Shown here one piece after another: positions 18,351-27,657 of a stretch of DNA of 64,000 nt. The stretch is taken from the NCBI RefSeq assembly GCF_030297155.1, contig NZ_AP028067.1, positions 2,170,001 through 2,234,000 on the forward strand, written 5' to 3'. The position numbers and the translations under genes are program-made. The notes beneath the pieces were generated by a model that searched no databases, was not told the DNA's origin, and saw nothing but the letters and a program-made list of their open reading frames with translations. Origin of the DNA: Vibrio sp. FE10. GTDB lineage: Bacteria > Pseudomonadota > Gammaproteobacteria > Enterobacterales > Vibrionaceae. Positions within the stretch are counted from its first letter, which is position 1. The number at the start of each line of letters is the position of its first letter.

Positions 18351-19610
18351 ATGAAAGCCCCCCGACTCCTACATCTGGCTGCCTGTATTGGTGCTATCAC
18401 TTTCGGTTCACAAGCTATGGCCGCTGAATTCGTTTTCCTCGATGAAGCAACATTAGAAGCGAACCGCACTCTTCTTCAGTCAGATAAAGCTTCTGATTCA
18501 ATGAAAGATGCTTACACCAAGCTGATTGAAGAAGCAGAACTAGCTATGAACGATGGTCCTTTCAGCGTTGCTGATAAAGGCATGGTTCCACCAAGCGGCA
18601 GCAAAAACGATTACATGAGTATCAGCCCTTACTGGTGGCCTGATGAATCAAAAGAAGATGGGCTTCCGTGGGTACGCCATGACGGAAAAACCAACCCAGC
18701 ATCAAAAACTGACGAAACTGACTCAAAACGTATTGGCCACTTCACCCGTTCTGTTCGCGCATTAGCGATCGCCTACTACTTTAGCCAAGACGAAAAATAC
18801 GCTCAGCAAGGTATCGAATATGTAAGAACTTGGTTCTTTAATGAAGATACGAAGATGAACCCGAACGTGAACTACGGACAAGGTGTACCTGGCGTTGCTG
18901 AAGGTCGCCGCGGTGGAATCATCGATACCAGAACACTGACTGATCGCATGCTAGATTCAATCGCCATTCTGTCTCAATCCCCAACGTGGACTGAGTCTGA
19001 TGAAACGCAAATCACTCAGTGGTACAGCGAATATCTAGATTGGTTGATCATCGATGATCTGTCTGGTGGCCCTAAAGGCGAAGCTTACGCAGAAAACAAC
19101 CACGGCACTTGGTACGACTATCAAGTAGCAGGCGTTTCTTACTTTATTGGTAACGACGCACTGGCAAAGCAGATGGTTCAAAAAGGCAAAATGCGTATCG
19201 ACACACAATTCGAGAAAGACGGCTCTCAGCCTCACGAAATCGAACGTACACGTGCTTACCACTACCATTACTTCAGCCTAGATCCATTGGTCGGTATGGC
19301 TCAGATTGGTGACAAAGTCGGTATCGACCTTTGGAACTACACAAACAAAAAAGGTGGCTCTTTAGACACAGGTATTCAGCTAATGGCTGACTACAACGAC
19401 CTATCCAAAGAGTGGCCATACACACAAAAAGATGAACGTCGTCGCGTTGAACGCATGACTCCGCTTTACCTGAAAGCCGGTGTTGCTATGGAAAACCCTG
19501 AGTGGGTGAAAGTGGCAACAGAGACTGACTTCAGCCAGTTCACGGTTAAGAAAAACCTAGCGGAAGTTTGGGCTCAACGAGACGTAGAACTGCTTTACCC
19601 ACAACTTTAA
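18351..19610 (+). CDS. Alginate lyase superfamily protein (PF05426), probably PL38
   Basis: A 419-residue secreted or periplasmic protein with a Sec signal peptide (cleavage near QAMA-AE). It has the alpha/alpha-toroid alginate lyase pattern: SISPYWWPDE (91-100), RRGGIIDTRTLTDRM (186-200), the active-site block NNHGTWYDYQVA (249-260) and EIERTRAYHYHYF (296-308) with likely catalytic Asn, His, Arg and Tyr. The EIERTR..Y block followed by GDKVGIDLW fits my memory of PL38 rather than classic PL5. It would depolymerise mannuronate- or glucuronate-type polymers. AAAAGGCG precedes the start and a KdgM porin gene follows after 75 bp, so lyase and porin form an operon. The family number is from memory. 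Confidence 0.85.
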   Translation: MKAPRLLHLAACIGAITFGSQAMAAEFVFLDEATLEANRTLLQSDKASDSMKDAYTKLIEEAELAMNDGPFSVADKGMVPPSGSKNDYMSISPYWWPDESKEDGLPWVRHDGKTNPASKTDETDSKRIGHFTRSVRALAIAYYFSQDEKYAQQGIEYVRTWFFNEDTKMNPNVNYGQGVPGVAEGRRGGIIDTRTLTDRMLDSIAILSQSPTWTESDETQITQWYSEYLDWLIIDDLSGGPKGEAYAENNHGTWYDYQVAGVSYFIGNDALAKQMVQKGKMRIDTQFEKDGSQPHEIERTRAYHYHYFSLDPLVGMAQIGDKVGIDLWNYTNKKGGSLDTGIQLMADYNDLSKEWPYTQKDERRRVERMTPLYLKAGVAMENPEWVKVATETDFSQFTVKKNLAEVWAQRDVELLYPQL

Positions 19611-19685
19611 TCCCAATACGACAAGGGGCTCAATGTCAGCCCCTTAAACAACCATTTTTTATTTAGATACAGTGGAAAAAATAAA

Positions 19686-20360
19686 ATGATAAAAAACAAT
19701 AAGATTACTTTAGCGATCGTAGCAACTCTTTTTGCTGGCAGTGTTTCTGCCGCTTCACTTGACGCACGCCAAGAGTACAAACATGGTTCTGAAGACTGGG
19801 CAAGCCGTATCAAAATGAGCGGTTCTGTAGACAACCACTTCTTTGGCGCTGAAATGAAGCAAAAAGGTAAGCCTTTCTCTGAATGGGAAGCGGCGGATAA
19901 CGAGTTTGAATACGGCTACAAATTCAAAATCAGCGATCACTGGTTAATCCAACCAAGTATGCCAGTAACATTTGGTTCTGATAGCGTAACCTACAAACCA
20001 CAAGTACGTGTTCAATACTCTTTCGATTCAGGTGTGAAAGCGAAGCTTCGCTACCGTCACGAGTTCCGTGACTACACATCTGACTCTTCAAACGAGAATA
20101 AGAACCGCAGTAAAGTAACAGGTAACATCGATTACAACTGGAATGCTTGGCAGTTCGGCTTCGAAGCTAACTACGCAGAAGACTTCATTGATAATGAGTG
20201 GACTGGCGGCGGCGGTGCTGACAACGAGTGGGATTACAACGTTAAAGTTGGTTACAAAGAGGCTGACTGGAGCTGGCGTCCATACGTTGAGTTCGGTAAC
20301 GTTCAAGACAGCCGTGACCGTCAACTACGTAGCCGTGTAGGTATTACTTACAGCTTCTAA
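19686..20360 (+). CDS. KdgM-family oligouronate-specific outer-membrane porin
   Basis: A 224-residue outer-membrane beta-barrel: signal peptide ending SVSA-AS, start of the mature protein LDARQEYKHGSEDW, alternating beta-strands and a terminal YSF that directs outer-membrane assembly. KdgM is a 12-stranded porin that lets acidic oligosaccharides (oligogalacturonates or alginate oligomers) into the periplasm; Arg and Lys on strands (KAKLRYRHEFRDY) line the channel in the family. It is the second gene after the PL38-type lyase and ends in a strong terminator. A longer KdgM relative lies at 29533. Confidence 0.92.
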   Translation: MIKNNKITLAIVATLFAGSVSAASLDARQEYKHGSEDWASRIKMSGSVDNHFFGAEMKQKGKPFSEWEAADNEFEYGYKFKISDHWLIQPSMPVTFGSDSVTYKPQVRVQYSFDSGVKAKLRYRHEFRDYTSDSSNENKNRSKVTGNIDYNWNAWQFGFEANYAEDFIDNEWTGGGGADNEWDYNVKVGYKEADWSWRPYVEFGNVQDSRDRQLRSRVGITYSF

Positions 20361-20419
20361 GCTGCACGGTACATGAAGAATCTAAGATAATTACTGTCCT
20401 AATTTTCTAAGACCTAAAC

Positions 20420-20448
20420 AAAAGCCAGCTTAATCGCTGGCTTTTTAT
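20420..20448 (+). terminator. Terminator of the PL38-kdgM operon
   Basis: AAAGCCAGC / GCTGGCTTTTT stem with a T-run, 60 bp after the porin stop codon. Confidence 0.82.
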
Positions 20449-20498
20449 GTTTTAAATCAGGTCATTCAACGATGATTCACTTACAAGAAGCTACTGCC

Positions 20499-21215
20499 CT
20501 AGTGACTGATCCGATATAAAAAGGAAAGCGTCACTTCATCGTTAGGCACTACTCGCTTCTGCTGAGCTAATAGCAGTTCAGCTGTTGAGACTGCATCCGC
20601 TAACGCATTGTGGCTGTTGTACTCGGGAAGCCCATACCTGTGTCGCGTGCCCGCTAGAGTTAAATCCACCTCTTCATGGTTGCTGATCGCTTTCTCCATG
20701 CTCTTTTCAATACAGAGTGTATCTAGCCAAAGTAAAGGTAGCTGCCTTAAGCCATAGCATCTTAGTAGATACTGGCTAATGAACTTCTCTTCGACCACAC
20801 AAGCGTGCGCGACGATGATCTTGCCTTTCGCTGCTTCGAAGAAAGTGAGCATCGCATCATGAATTGAAGCCCCCTCTTCCAGCATTTGAGGTGTGATGTG
20901 GTTAATCACCGCCGTTTCAGCATTGATCTGCGAATCGTTATTGAGATAGATATGCTTGGCAGAAGCCAAATCGATTCGCCCCTTGACCACATCGACCCAC
21001 CCCATGGACAAAATCAGATCTTGTTCGCTGTCTAAGCCTGTAGTCTCAAGATCCAACACGATGTAGTCGCTGTCTTTGGCCAAGTCCGTCATTTCAGGAC
21101 AAGGCTGTTCTACCAGATCATGTAACGCTTCTGGCAGCTTAACCGTACCCAGATATTGCTTACGCTTACGTTTAATTCGCTCAAGCGGGTGAAAGTAGTT
21201 CAACAAGGCTTTCAT
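20499..21215 (-). CDS. DEDDh 3'-5' exonuclease (DnaQ/polymerase III epsilon-like)
   Basis: A 238-residue cytoplasmic protein with exonuclease motif I in IVLDLETTGLDSEQDLIL (around 52-70), a central HITPQMLEEG, and the motif III HNALADAVSTAELL with His and Asp five apart, the DEDDh arrangement. It removes 3' nucleotides from DNA or RNA; the natural substrate is not known. Its ATG overlaps the stop codon of the upstream CBS-DUF294 gene in a TAATG junction, so both are coupled. This pair is common in marine gamma-proteobacteria and has no obvious link to alginate. Confidence 0.92.
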   Translation of the reverse strand: MKALLNYFHPLERIKRKRKQYLGTVKLPEALHDLVEQPCPEMTDLAKDSDYIVLDLETTGLDSEQDLILSMGWVDVVKGRIDLASAKHIYLNNDSQINAETAVINHITPQMLEEGASIHDAMLTFFEAAKGKIIVAHACVVEEKFISQYLLRCYGLRQLPLLWLDTLCIEKSMEKAISNHEEVDLTLAGTRHRYGLPEYNSHNALADAVSTAELLLAQQKRVVPNDEVTLSFLYRISH

Positions 21216-23077
21216 TAACGCGCTCCGAAACGAATTTTCGCCGCTTCTTGAAGGTCGGCAATGATCCTAAAGGCGTCTTTCAAGTGCTTACGTTCAAAGC
21301 TACCAAAGCTGTCTGGGTTGATGTTGTTGTCTGGCACTTCACCGTTCTTCAGGGCTTCGAGCTGATGGCCGAAACGGAAAGACAGAATGAACTGATACGC
21401 ACCAAGGATGTTCTTGAACGCGTCATCACTCAGCATGCCTTTTTCATTGGCTGCAGCAAAGCGTTCATCGGTTGCTGACAAATCACATTCCACCGCTAAT
21501 CCGTAAATACGCGCAAGATCGATAATCAAGTTGATGGCGTACTTCTTCACATTGAGTGTTTTCTTATTCTCACCCGACTTCTCTAGAACCAAACTGTTGA
21601 AGATACCCAGTGGCGGGTTGGTGTTCACCGCATCTTTCACTAGTGTGCTTAAGAACTCACGGTTACCGCGAATATTGGAATGCAGCTCATCACGAAGAAT
21701 GCCTTCGAACTCACTGTTGCCATAGATAGTACGAATCTCTAGGAACACACTGATGTTGAGTAAGCGTTCGTACTCAGGGTTTGCGACCCACTTTTTGTAG
21801 TAGTGCTTCCAAACACCGAGTGGCTGACACCATTTTGGTGTCGCCGCCATGAATTTACCCGGACACAATGGGTAATCACAGCTCGCCAATCCGTTAGTCA
21901 CCATCATTGCTAGGTGCTTAAAGTAAATTCGGTCACTGTCGGTTGCATCGTCAGCCAGTACAATCGCGCTGTCTTGGTCCGACAACATATGAACTTCATT
22001 ACGCGCGTGCGAGCCCGCAACAATCCAAGAAAAGTCGCAAGGTGGCGGGCCTAACTTATCAATCGCTATCTGAATCAATCGGCGCGTGTAGGCATCCATA
22101 ATCATGGTCATTACCTTACCCACCGTTTCAGGTGCCACTTTGCCTTCCACCAGCGCTTCAAAAATGGCTTGTCGTTCTGAAGTAAATGAAGACATGGTTT
22201 TTACGCTGCCCGCGTATTTGATTTTCTCGATTAAGAAGATCGCTTGAACACGGTGATTTTGAACCAAGTGAGACGTCGTAAGCAGACCAACAACTTTGTT
22301 CTCTTTCACGACAGGCAAGTTACGGATGTTGAATTGCATCATGATAGACGCGGCATGCAACACAAGATCATCCGGCTTAACCGTCAGTGGAGAATGCGTC
22401 ATCACCTCAGAGATCAGGTTATCGGTACTGACACCATGAGCGATCACTCGCTTAGTCATATCACGGTCGGTGATCAAGCCAACAATCGTTTCACCTTCGT
22501 AAATCACTGCACAGGGTGAGCGTTGATGCAGCATTTCAACCGCGACCGATTGAATAGTTTGCTCAGATTTAACGATGGCCACCTGCCCGCTTGCCACTTC
22601 TTCGACCTTACGAATGAACAAGCCTTTCTCTTTATTTGACCACACCACATCAAGTGCCGACTTCAAACGAACCTGAGCCTGTGATGCAAAGTGTTCTGCG
22701 CAGCTTGGAAATGCCTTGAACAACGCTTGAAGTGCCGAGTGTGGAATCACATAAAGTAAGGTGTTTTCGATTGCGATCGCTCTATAGCCTTTCTCGTCGT
22801 TAACTTCAGAGTCTAAGAACGTAAAGCCGAACAAATCTTCACTGCCTAAACGCGCACGAAGTACACCGTCTGACTTTCTTTGTTCCATAGAGCCGGTTCG
22901 AATGATGTAGAGCGACTTTTCTTTACCCGACTCACACAGATCAACCACATCCCCTTTGCCGAGATAAGTGATCTGAACATTAGAGGCAAGTTCACGAAGC
23001 GCTTCTTTAGGGATCTTATCGAAAGGGTCTATCTGACCGATAAATTGAAGAATATTTGGCAGCAGAGACTGGGGCAT
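21215..23077 (-). CDS. Cyclic-nucleotide-binding, CBS and DUF294 nucleotidyltransferase-like protein
   Basis: About 620 residues in four parts: a cyclic-nucleotide-binding-like domain (about 15-125), a pair of CBS domains (about 165-290; IYEGETIVGLITDRDMTKRV and LPVVKENKVVGLLT), a DUF294 nucleotidyltransferase domain with GSHARNEVHMLSDQDSAIVL near 360-380, and a DUF294 C-terminal helical domain. The GS-x10-DxD pattern is that of GlnD-like transferases. Members are thought to sense nucleotides and act on an unknown target. ATG 23077 is preferred over the GTG two codons upstream. It is translationally coupled to the exonuclease gene. Confidence 0.9.
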   Translation of the reverse strand: MPQSLLPNILQFIGQIDPFDKIPKEALRELASNVQITYLGKGDVVDLCESGKEKSLYIIRTGSMEQRKSDGVLRARLGSEDLFGFTFLDSEVNDEKGYRAIAIENTLLYVIPHSALQALFKAFPSCAEHFASQAQVRLKSALDVVWSNKEKGLFIRKVEEVASGQVAIVKSEQTIQSVAVEMLHQRSPCAVIYEGETIVGLITDRDMTKRVIAHGVSTDNLISEVMTHSPLTVKPDDLVLHAASIMMQFNIRNLPVVKENKVVGLLTTSHLVQNHRVQAIFLIEKIKYAGSVKTMSSFTSERQAIFEALVEGKVAPETVGKVMTMIMDAYTRRLIQIAIDKLGPPPCDFSWIVAGSHARNEVHMLSDQDSAIVLADDATDSDRIYFKHLAMMVTNGLASCDYPLCPGKFMAATPKWCQPLGVWKHYYKKWVANPEYERLLNISVFLEIRTIYGNSEFEGILRDELHSNIRGNREFLSTLVKDAVNTNPPLGIFNSLVLEKSGENKKTLNVKKYAINLIIDLARIYGLAVECDLSATDERFAAANEKGMLSDDAFKNILGAYQFILSFRFGHQLEALKNGEVPDNNINPDSFGSFERKHLKDAFRIIADLQEAAKIRFGAR

Positions 23078-23203
23078 AATCACACTCGCAATAATTTAAT
23101 TAGTATTATTATATAACTTAAAATACTGGTTACTAGTGATTTTAATAAAACGACAAATAATAGATTAAATATTGGACACTGGTCAGGTTTTCATCAAATT
23201 TGA

Positions 23204-23235
23204 ATACAAAAAAAGCACGTATCAAACGTGCTTTC
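23204..23235 (-). terminator. Terminator of FadR regulator gene 1
   Basis: AAAGCACGT / ACGTGCTTT stem with seven T on the minus strand, about 115 bp beyond the stop of the regulator gene at 23349. Confidence 0.75.
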
Positions 23236-23348
23236 TTATCGTCCGGTTTGGTAACCGTGCGATGTTAACTTTAATTATCTTAACTTTTTGAGATTGACAC
23301 CCTAAAGAGTGAACTCAAAACTCATCACTAAAATATTAGCGAAAACAA

Positions 23349-24068
23349 TTAACTAGCAATTGGTAATCTATGATTTGTTTCTAATAGATGACTTGCTGAT
23401 ACTTGACGTGCTTTGTCACTATTTCCAGCCATAATCGCTTCGTAAATAGCGCGATGCTCATTAATGCATGTACTTCCCTCTTCCGAAGAGTGAGAAATAA
23501 AGTTAACAAACATGGTCGTTAAAATATTACCGAACGGTAGGTAGAAGTCGTTACCCGTTGCGTTAAAAATCAGGCTATGGAACTTCATATCAATATCTAG
23601 CCAACGCTCTTTATCAAGAGTCTCTTCGCTCGATATTTCCACCATTTTTTGGAAAATTTCTGATAATTCAATTCGTTGATCGGCAGTTGCAAATTTAGCG
23701 GCCAATGCGCAAGCTTCAGGCTCAATAGCACGACGCAAACCCAAAAACTGGTGACAGAATTGGTCTGTATCCGCCAGTCCATCCATCCATTCGATAAGTT
23801 GTGGGTCTAAGAAGTTCCAGTATGCGCGGTCGACAACACGTGTACCGATTTTAGGACGAGATTCTAATAGCCCTTTTGAAGTCAGAAGCTTTACCGCTTC
23901 TCTTAATGCAGTTCGACTAATACCAAACTGCTCACACAGAGCCATTTCACCAGGGATGATTGAACCTTGAGGCAAATTGCCCGACAAAATACCACGAGCG
24001 ATTTCACGTGCAACTTGCACATGAAGGCTTCGCTTAGAGCCTGAAATAGAATTGAAAGAGCCAGCCAT
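23349..24068 (-). CDS. GntR/FadR-subfamily regulator 1, probable alginate regulator
   Basis: A 239-residue DNA-binding protein. The N-terminal winged helix is complete (RSLHVQVAREIARGILSGNL, ALCEQFGISRTALREAVKLL), followed by an FCD ligand domain with the metal-binding set: Asp and His in DIDMKFHSLIF, His in NEHRAIYEAI and His in SASHLLETNH. FCD regulators bind uronates or other acids and release an operator of type TNGTNNNACNA. The DNA-binding part is nearly identical to the regulator at 50131, so both should see the same sites. A copy of the degenerate operator (24090) lies 22 bp upstream, implying autoregulation. It is divergent from the SDR reductase gene. Confidence 0.93.
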   Translation of the reverse strand: MAGSFNSISGSKRSLHVQVAREIARGILSGNLPQGSIIPGEMALCEQFGISRTALREAVKLLTSKGLLESRPKIGTRVVDRAYWNFLDPQLIEWMDGLADTDQFCHQFLGLRRAIEPEACALAAKFATADQRIELSEIFQKMVEISSEETLDKERWLDIDMKFHSLIFNATGNDFYLPFGNILTTMFVNFISHSSEEGSTCINEHRAIYEAIMAGNSDKARQVSASHLLETNHRLPIAS

Positions 24069-24089
24069 GTGTCTACTTACTTATTAGAT

Positions 24090-24100
24090 ATGTATTATTT
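24090..24100. promoter_or_regulatory. FadR-type operator variant ATGTATTATTT (autoregulatory)
   Basis: Found 22 bp upstream of regulator 1. The same ATGTATTATTTAA sequence lies 29 bp upstream of regulator 3 (50876), the only two places where this exact form was noticed. Confidence 0.45.
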
Positions 24101-24364
24101 AACCCGGACTATAGCACTGATTTATATCTGCACCAACTTAGTGTAAGAATAACGTGAGGTCACTACCGATATAGCCTAGAGCAATATTCAACCTACCTTA
24201 TACGTATTGAGCGCACAAAACTAAACCTAGCTATTTATTCATACAAATAGTTCTTATTTACACATTTTTTGTATGCGTGAACTCACAAAACCACTCTTAC
24301 TCTCACTATTTATGCCGTTAATGATCAGTTTTGAGATGAACATCCTTGAATATAGCAAGTGTTA

Positions 24365-24375
24365 TTGTATGATTT
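24365..24375. promoter_or_regulatory. Operator-like site TTGTATGATTT before SDR reductase gene
   Basis: A degenerate copy 35 bp upstream of the reductase ATG. It is nearly the same as the site before dehR (TTGTATGATTA at 40688), so both reductase genes share a variant. Confidence 0.4.
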
Positions 24376-24410
24376 ATTAACGCAAATAATCTACAATATA
24401 GGCGACTCTG

Positions 24411-25187
24411 ATGTTTAACGATTTAAAAGGCAAACGCATTCTAATTACTGGCTCTACTGCTGGTATGGGCTTAGCTACCGCACGTATTTTTGCAAAGTAC
24501 GGCGCAAAGATTGGCATCAATAGTCGTGCTTTCAGCCCAAAAGTGGATGAGGTTCTAACAGAACTGACTGCACTTGGCGGCGATGTTGCGTTTTTTCCAG
24601 CAAACCTAATGGACACATTAGAGTGCGAAAGATTAGTTAAAGAGTTCACCGAACATTTTGGTGGCATGGATGTGTTGATCAATAACGCAGGTGGCTTAGG
24701 CGGGCGTGCAAATCTCGAAGACATCGATGATGAGTTTTATGAGCGAGTCATGAATCTAAACGTTCGCTCTGCATTGATGACAACCAAGTTCTCTATCCCC
24801 CACTTGCGCGCTTCTGCAGCTGAGTCGGGACAAACATCGTGTGTTATCAGCACGGGTTCTATTGCCGCTCGCGAAGGTGGTGGTGTGGGTGCTGGTATTT
24901 ATGCCGCTTCAAAAGCGTGGTTACACGATATTCACCGTAACTGGGTGAAAGAGTTTGCGAAAGACAATATCCGTTTCAACATTGTTTCTCCTGGCACTAT
25001 CGACACCGCATTTCACGATGGTAAAAGCGACGAGCTGAAATCGAACATTGCTAGCAACATCCCAATGGGACGCTTTGGCAGTATCGAAGAAGTCGCCCCT
25101 ACTTTTGCTTTCTTTGCATCACACGCTTGTAGCGGTTACATCACAGGACAAATCCTAGATGTTAACGGCGGACAAATAGCGCCCTAG
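24411..25187 (+). CDS. SDR-family DEH reductase, A1-R-like
   Basis: A 258-residue short-chain dehydrogenase: cofactor motif TGSTAGMG at 13-20, NNAGG at 91-95, catalytic Ser near 148-150 (ISTGS), Tyr164 and Lys168 (YAASK), and a C-terminal SGYITGQILDVNGGQ. Length and sequence blocks (MFNDLKGKRILITGS, TTKFSIPHL, FNIVSPGTIDTAFH, IPMGRFG) resemble A1-R of Sphingomonas sp. A1, which reduces 4-deoxy-L-erythro-5-hexoseulose uronate (DEH) to KDG with NADPH. It lies between two FadR regulator genes and has its own terminator. A second, unrelated DEH reductase candidate is dehR at 39785. Cofactor preference cannot be read with certainty. Confidence 0.85.
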   Translation: MFNDLKGKRILITGSTAGMGLATARIFAKYGAKIGINSRAFSPKVDEVLTELTALGGDVAFFPANLMDTLECERLVKEFTEHFGGMDVLINNAGGLGGRANLEDIDDEFYERVMNLNVRSALMTTKFSIPHLRASAAESGQTSCVISTGSIAAREGGGVGAGIYAASKAWLHDIHRNWVKEFAKDNIRFNIVSPGTIDTAFHDGKSDELKSNIASNIPMGRFGSIEEVAPTFAFFASHACSGYITGQILDVNGGQIAP

Positions 25188-25283
25188 TCGGTAGCTAAGT
25201 TCGATACATAAAACCTGGTTAACAGGTACTAGTAGATGAGGGAAAACCTCACACTATATTAGACGTATACACTGACACCAAAA

Positions 25284-25310
25284 CGCCAGATTCGTCTGGC
25301 TTTTTTTGTT
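25284..25310 (+). terminator. Terminator of the SDR reductase gene
   Basis: GCCAGA-TTCG-TCTGGC stem followed by seven T. It separates the reductase gene from the regulator 2 gene, so they are not one operon. Confidence 0.82.
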
Positions 25311-25338
25311 TTTAAAGTTTCAATTTCAGGTGGTTTAA

Positions 25339-26061
25339 ATGTCAATATTTACATTGGTGGAAGATTCAAGCCGCCGAATTCATGTTCAAGTAGCAAGACA
25401 AATTGCTCGCAAGATCTTGTCTGGCGAGTTAGAAGAAAATCAGAAGTTACCCAGCGAAATGGAGTTGTGCGAGATCTTTGGAGTCAGCAGAACTGCTCTT
25501 CGAGAATCCACTAAGCTGCTTTCAGCAAAAGGGTTGATTGAATCGAAGCCTAAAGTGGGCACTCGTATCAAGCCAAGAACGCAATGGCACTTTTTAGATC
25601 CCCAATTACTGTATTGGATTCAAGACTTAGAAGACACCAAGCCCTTCTTATCTCAATTCTTAGGGTTAAGAAAAGCGATTGACCCAGAAGCGTGTGCGCT
25701 TGCGGCATCCAACGCTACGGTAGAGCAACGCAAAGAGCTTTCGATTCTTTTCCAAAAGATGACCATCGCGGCAAACGGCTTTGATTATGAAGAGTGGACA
25801 ACGAACGATCATCTGTTTCACCAAACGATTTTCCTATCGACGGGTAACCAATTTTACATTCCGTTCGCCAACATTCTCTCGACAATCTTCAAGCAGTTTA
25901 TCGACCATTCAGCCGAAGGCGGTCGCTTCTGTCTAGAAGAGCATAAAGCAATATATGATGCGATTATGTCAGGCAATGCGAATCAAGCTCGAATCGCCTC
26001 TCAAGCTTTACTTGATGATGAAAACCAAAAGCTGTCTAGAGTTGAACTAGCCATCGCATAA
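25339..26061 (+). CDS. GntR/FadR-subfamily regulator 2, divergent paralogue
   Basis: A 240-residue relative of regulators 1 and 3. The winged helix is conserved in outline (RIHVQVARQIARKILSGELE, LCEIFGVSRTALRESTKLL), but several recognition residues differ. In the FCD domain the first metal ligands are kept (NDHLFHQTIF, EEHKAIYDAI), while the last histidine of SASHLLETNH is replaced (SQALLDDENQ), so metal or ligand binding may differ. No TTGTANTACAA copy is obvious in front of it. It may read a different signal or bind the operators without normal ligand release; this is inference. Confidence 0.92.
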   Translation: MSIFTLVEDSSRRIHVQVARQIARKILSGELEENQKLPSEMELCEIFGVSRTALRESTKLLSAKGLIESKPKVGTRIKPRTQWHFLDPQLLYWIQDLEDTKPFLSQFLGLRKAIDPEACALAASNATVEQRKELSILFQKMTIAANGFDYEEWTTNDHLFHQTIFLSTGNQFYIPFANILSTIFKQFIDHSAEGGRFCLEEHKAIYDAIMSGNANQARIASQALLDDENQKLSRVELAIA

Positions 26062-26071
26062 TTAAGATTTA

Positions 26072-26116
26072 CCTGACTGACTCGTGTTTCCCAATACACG
26101 AGTCAGTCACGTTTTA
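26072..26116 (+). terminator. Strong hairpin after regulator 2 gene
   Basis: TGACTGACTCGTGT / ACACGAGTCAGTCA is a 14-bp perfect stem with an 8-base loop, followed by a short T-run. Confidence 0.75.
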
Positions 26117-26219
26117 GCGCCCATTTTTTTAACCATCCATACCGTAGTGTTTCACCTTTAAATGGCGAACTCGGGTCCTCTCAGAGAAAACTTACGGTTA
26201 TACACATAAGGTGTTGTTT

Positions 26220-27578
26220 GTGTCTACACAATCGTATGTAAGGAAAAATTTCTCTCTCGCTTGGCCCCTAGCCCTAAACGGTATATTGATGCAGTCGATG
26301 TTGATGATCGATACGCTGTTGGTTTCTCCTCTTGGTGAAATACCTTTGGCTGCCATGGGCATTGCGACGACTATGGTTGCGTTTGTACTCGGGATACAAA
26401 TGGCATTGGCGAATGGCACACAACTGGTATTAAGTCGTGCTGTGGGTTCTGGTATTGCAACCTCTTTGTCAAAAGCATTTTGGGCAGGCCTGTTCATCAA
26501 CTTAGGTATCGCGACAATATTTTGGTTTGTCCTCACCTTTTTCGAACAGCCTCTCATCCAAGCCTTAACCGACGATAAAACTCTTCACCTTGAGATCAGC
26601 TACTACCTTGATATCTCAAAGTATCTCGTCATTTTCACAGCATTAACGCAAGTGATTATCGCCCTATTTAATGCATTAGGAAGAACCAAAATACCGTTTA
26701 AAGGGTATTTGATTGAATTGCCGATCAACGCTGTACTTTCTTATGGACTCATTCACGGCTTTTCGAATTTCGAAGGTATTGGTGTTCAAGGCGCCGCGCT
26801 AGGCAGTGTTATTGCTATCACCCTTCGCCTTGTGTATCTGGTTCTTTGCGTGTATTTGAGCTCAGCAATTTCACTCAAATTAGACGCCCAGCGATCTGAG
26901 TTCATGACAAACGTTCGTCGTCACTTTATCGAGATATTCCCTGTCGCAGCAAATGTAACCATGCTATTGATTGGCGCAACGATTTATCAGTTACTGTATT
27001 CGCAACTTAACATCAACGCATATGTTGCGATTACTTTGGTGATGCCTTGGATCAGGGCTGTCTCTCAATTTATTACTGCTTGGGCTCACTCTTCCGCGAT
27101 TACTATCAGCCAAGCGATTGGCTCTAAAAAGATGGATGACCTAGTCAAAAACGTCGATACCAGTATTGATATTGCGGTAGTCATTTCTTTTGTGTGTGCA
27201 ATCTTGTTCGCAGGATTAAGTCTCGTCATTGGTGACATTTACCCGAACTTGGATGAGTCTACCTATCAAGCATTGGCCGTTATCGCCCCACTCTACATCT
27301 TCTTACCGATTGTTCGTGGCTACAACACGGTTCATGGGAATGTATTAAGAGCACTAGGAAAAACGACCGCAGTCTTCAAAATCAACTTTACTGGTCAATG
27401 GGTAATTTCAATTCCATTGTGTGCATTGATCATCTTTGGATTAGACGGTTCTATCTTTTGGGCGTTTGCTATCCAACCATTCGAAGAGATAGTTAAAGCG
27501 TTCCCATTCCGACACTTGGCGCGTAAGTCTTTAAAGGAATTTGATGCCAACAAAGCGAATGAACTGATGTATGACTAG
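26220..27578 (+). CDS. MATE-family efflux transporter
   Basis: About 452 residues with 12 hydrophobic helices arranged as two MatE halves. Typical segments are SLAWPLALNGILMQSMLMID, IPLAAMGIATTMVAFVLGIQ and, in the second half, FIEIFPVAANVTMLLIGAT. MATE proteins export organic cations or drugs using a sodium or proton gradient. The GTG at 26220 is chosen as start because AAGG lies eight bases before it; a GTG at 26211 is possible. It follows regulator 2 on the same strand but after a strong terminator, and has its own terminator. Its link to alginate, if any, is unknown. Confidence 0.9.
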   Translation: MSTQSYVRKNFSLAWPLALNGILMQSMLMIDTLLVSPLGEIPLAAMGIATTMVAFVLGIQMALANGTQLVLSRAVGSGIATSLSKAFWAGLFINLGIATIFWFVLTFFEQPLIQALTDDKTLHLEISYYLDISKYLVIFTALTQVIIALFNALGRTKIPFKGYLIELPINAVLSYGLIHGFSNFEGIGVQGAALGSVIAITLRLVYLVLCVYLSSAISLKLDAQRSEFMTNVRRHFIEIFPVAANVTMLLIGATIYQLLYSQLNINAYVAITLVMPWIRAVSQFITAWAHSSAITISQAIGSKKMDDLVKNVDTSIDIAVVISFVCAILFAGLSLVIGDIYPNLDESTYQALAVIAPLYIFLPIVRGYNTVHGNVLRALGKTTAVFKINFTGQWVISIPLCALIIFGLDGSIFWAFAIQPFEEIVKAFPFRHLARKSLKEFDANKANELMYD

Positions 27579-27620
27579 TCGCCGTATCTGATTCACTCCA
27601 GAGCTTTACCTGAGCTTCCT

Positions 27621-27657
27621 AAAACAACCTTGCCCTTTGGCGAGGTTGTTTCGTTTT
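27621..27657 (+). terminator. Terminator of the MATE gene
   Basis: AAACAACCTTGCC / CGAGGTTGTTT stem with TCGTTTT after it (one G-T pair). Confidence 0.75.
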
